64,000 nucleotides of DNA. It comes from Chloroflexota bacterium (GTDB lineage Bacteria > Chloroflexota > Ktedonobacteria > Ktedonobacterales > Ktedonobacteraceae). A program made the translations under genes and the position numbers. The notes beneath the pieces are model-generated. The model worked only from the letters and a program-made list of their open reading frames with translations, had not been told where the DNA came from and searched no databases. The DNA lies in contig CADDYT010000003.1 of NCBI GenBank assembly GCA_902810755.1, positions 1-64,000 on the forward strand, given 5' to 3'. The stretch's first letter is position 1; each line of letters starts with the position of its first letter. This document shows positions 62,527 through 64,000 of the stretch, piece after piece.

Positions 62527-62859
62527 AAATCTGCCCTTCTACGATACCAATGGACGCGCCGTTTCCCCTCATCCGGCGGTCGAGTCGAGTCCGCTCCTTT
62601 GCCCTCGATTATAGCCCTCCCTTCAAGAAAACGCAACCCATCTCTGTCATTTTGAGCGAGCGAAGCATCTCCTTGAGCCGAATTAAGCGGCAGGAGATGT
62701 TCGTTCCGCTCAGAATGCCAGGGATGAGGGACTTCTTTCGTATGCAAGAGGGCGTCTGTTCCAGTATCCTCCAGCGCGGTTCAGCGGCCTGGAGCGAGCG
62801 GGCGAGGGCCGGGGCGAGCCTGCCGGTCGCCCTGCACCTCCATCCTTACCAACCTCGCT
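62527..62859. other. Intergenic region with dispersed repeat
   Basis: About 330 bases between two minus-strand genes. It holds the imperfect inverted repeat at 62643-62721. The open frames (62523-62747 minus, 62550-62915 plus) read through the repeat and show no coding character. Confidence 0.6.
62643..62721. repeat. REP-like inverted repeat with GAGCG/GCGAAGCATCT
   Basis: The left arm (62643-62672; TGTCATTTTGAGCG then GAAGCATCTCCT) is inverted and imperfectly repeated on the right (62691-62721; AGGAGATGTTCG then CCGCTCAGAATGCC). The element resembles the TCATTCTGAGCGAAGCG-type dispersed repeat found in many bacterial genomes. Related sequence lies at 36198-36323. Confidence 0.65.
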
Positions 62860-63726
62860 TTAGAGAGCAATCTGTAACAAACGATCCCAGCCCGTGTAGT
62901 CTTTCTGGAAGGTAATGCTGGCGTGGGGCCAGATGGCGCGCGCGATGCGCGTCAGGGCTTCACGCTGCCGGTAGCCAATTTCGAGCAGCAGGACGGCGTG
63001 TTCTTTGAGGACGCCAGGTTGTTGGGCCTCGGTAAAAAACCGTTTGAGCAGGTCCAGGCCGTTGGGGCCGCTGAAGAGGGCGAGATGAGGTTCGTAGGCG
63101 CGCACATCAGGGGCCAGCCCGCTCATTTCCCCTGTGCCAATGTAGGGCAGGTTGGCGGTGATGATATCGACGGCTTCGGGCAGCGGCGCGAGCAGGTCGC
63201 CCGGCAGAAAGCGAATACGCGATTCGACATGGTAGCGTTCGGCGTTGAGGCGGGCGACGGCGAGCGCGTCCGTGGAGATATCGGTGGCGTAGAGATAGGG
63301 CAGGCGCGGCTCCTGCACGGCCAGCGTAACGGGGATGGCGCCGGAGCCGGTGCCGATATCGGCGATAATGGGAACATATGCGCGCGCAAGCAGTTCGCGC
63401 CCGGCAGCCAGCGCGGCCTCTACCAGCAATTCGGTCTCAGGACGCGGGATCAGCACGCGCTTATCGACAAAGAAATCGAGGCCATAGAACTCTTTATGAC
63501 CGGTGAGGTAGGCAACAGGTTCGCCCTGCATGCGGCGTTCGATGAGAGATAGATAGTGTTCGGCCTGTTCCGCCGTCACCTCGCGTTCAGGGTAGGCATA
63601 GAGCAGAGGGCGTTCGAGGCCCAGCACATGACTCAGCAGCACCTGCGCTTCCAGCCGCGCGCTTTCTCGACCGCTCTTCGTTAAACGCTGCATCCCCTGC
63701 GCCAGCACATCCTGAATGGTGGGCAT
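62860..63726 (-). CDS. prmC: Peptide chain release factor N(5)-glutamine methyltransferase
   Basis: The 288-residue protein starts MPTIQDVLAQGMQRL at ATG 63726 (AGGAG just upstream). It methylates the GGQ glutamine of release factors RF1 and RF2. The N-terminal helical domain contains EAQVLLSHVLGLERPLLYAY. The SAM-binding motif is IADIGTGSGAIPVTLA. The catalytic NPPY position reads ANLPYI, a variant seen in other PrmC proteins. VLIPRPETELLVE is also present. It lies 13 bases after the DUF2203 gene and probably shares its transcript. Confidence 0.93.
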   Translation of the reverse strand: MPTIQDVLAQGMQRLTKSGRESARLEAQVLLSHVLGLERPLLYAYPEREVTAEQAEHYLSLIERRMQGEPVAYLTGHKEFYGLDFFVDKRVLIPRPETELLVEAALAAGRELLARAYVPIIADIGTGSGAIPVTLAVQEPRLPYLYATDISTDALAVARLNAERYHVESRIRFLPGDLLAPLPEAVDIITANLPYIGTGEMSGLAPDVRAYEPHLALFSGPNGLDLLKRFFTEAQQPGVLKEHAVLLLEIGYRQREALTRIARAIWPHASITFQKDYTGWDRLLQIAL

Positions 63727-63739
63727 ATCGCTCCTATCT

Positions 63740-63999
63740 CTAAAGTGGCTGGCGACCGGCAAAACCGGTATGGAGATAGTGCCAGTAGTTGATACGCTCC
63801 TCGCCCAGATACCAGCAGAGGTAGATTTCCTGACCGTCACGCAGGCTGAGGAAGTCGATCAGGCCCATATCGGGGTCTTTCAGTTCGCAGCCAAATTCGT
63901 CCAGCTCGGCAGCCAGGCGCTGCAAGGTGCGTATCTGCCCGGTGATCTGCTCTTGCAGCCTGGCCATGCGCCCGTGCAGGTGATGCCCGTTGCCCATTG
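63740..63999 (-). CDS. DUF2203 protein, truncated at the window edge
   Basis: The C-terminal 85 or so residues are visible: HGRMARLQEQITGQIRTLQR, LKDPDMGLIDFLSLRDGQE, YLCWYLGEERINYWHYLH and GFAGRQPL, the conserved end of DUF2203 proteins. The family is about 120-140 residues and the frame stays open at the edge. The Met at 63997 is probably internal and the gene continues past position 64000. The function of the family is unknown. Confidence 0.85.
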   Translation of the reverse strand, partial: MGNGHHLHGRMARLQEQITGQIRTLQRLAAELDEFGCELKDPDMGLIDFLSLRDGQEIYLCWYLGEERINYWHYLHTGFAGRQPL

Positions 64000-64000
64000 C

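Noticed and set aside
62523..62747. Short minus-strand open frame
   Set aside because: It reads through the REP-like repeat at 62643-62721 and has no ribosome site or recognisable product.

Overview
The window looks like chromosomal DNA of a GC-rich, non-proteobacterial organism, most likely Chloroflexota and plausibly class Ktedonobacteria. This is inferred from gene content and order: roadblock/MglA-type GTPase genes, adjacent tal and pgi of the tal-pgi fusion family, an OpcA-containing pentose-phosphate operon, a clpC-radA-yacL-ispD-ispF run and a Gly/Tyr-rich structural protein. No rRNA, tRNA, IS element, phage block or CRISPR array was recognised. Most genes are housekeeping, with scattered accessory genes and short palindromic repeats.

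Layout. 1-1.35 kb: repeat-rich DNA, a Gly/Tyr-rich protein and a small membrane protein. 1.5-6.4 kb: an exonuclease/DinG-like protein whose helicase motifs have decayed, RdgB, and an EamA exporter. 6.4-11.7 kb: a 1757-residue secreted modular protein with three ASH-ASH-jellyroll units, two of which carry almost identical DNA. 12-14.4 kb: a DUF429 / MglA-like GTPase / two roadblock-protein operon. 14.6-21.7 kb: nitrogen assimilation (glutamate synthase large subunit; an ammonium transporter with an N-terminal extension). 21.7-25 kb: TPR protein, CPA2 antiporter, threonine-dehydratase-like enzyme. 25-29.8 kb: LLM oxidoreductase, PEP carboxylase, a His-rich membrane-anchored protein. 30.3-37.8 kb: the oxidative pentose-phosphate operon tal-pgi-zwf-opcA-pgl-rpe, in which tal and pgi share one reading frame broken by a single TAG. 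37.8-42.7 kb: zinc-ribbon protein, pentapeptide-repeat fusion, P1/S58 peptidase, tail-anchored protein, Nudix hydrolase, coiled-coil protein. 43.3-52.2 kb: rpsA, then clpC, radA, yacL-like, ispD, ispF (order resembles the Firmicutes clpC region). 52.3-57.5 kb: YceI protein with a consensus promoter and operator palindrome, VapBC-like pair, GNAT remnant, KGG stress protein, ChrA transporter, DinB-like protein and two AhpD/CMD-type genes. 57.8-64 kb: uvrA, a MraY/WecA-type transferase, prmC and a truncated DUF2203 gene.

The most notable find is at 56953-57549. An AhpD-family gene has an in-frame TGA exactly where the second cysteine of its CxxC redox motif should be. The frame continues with the conserved family sequence, and a hairpin with a GGU-containing loop lies just downstream. 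This is a candidate CxxU selenoprotein that an ordinary ORF call would cut in two. Also worth checking: the tal/pgi TAG junction, the motif-dead DinG fused to an intact exonuclease, the ammonium transporter fusion, the duplicated promoters around a possible small RNA upstream of clpC, and a family of palindromic intergenic repeats.
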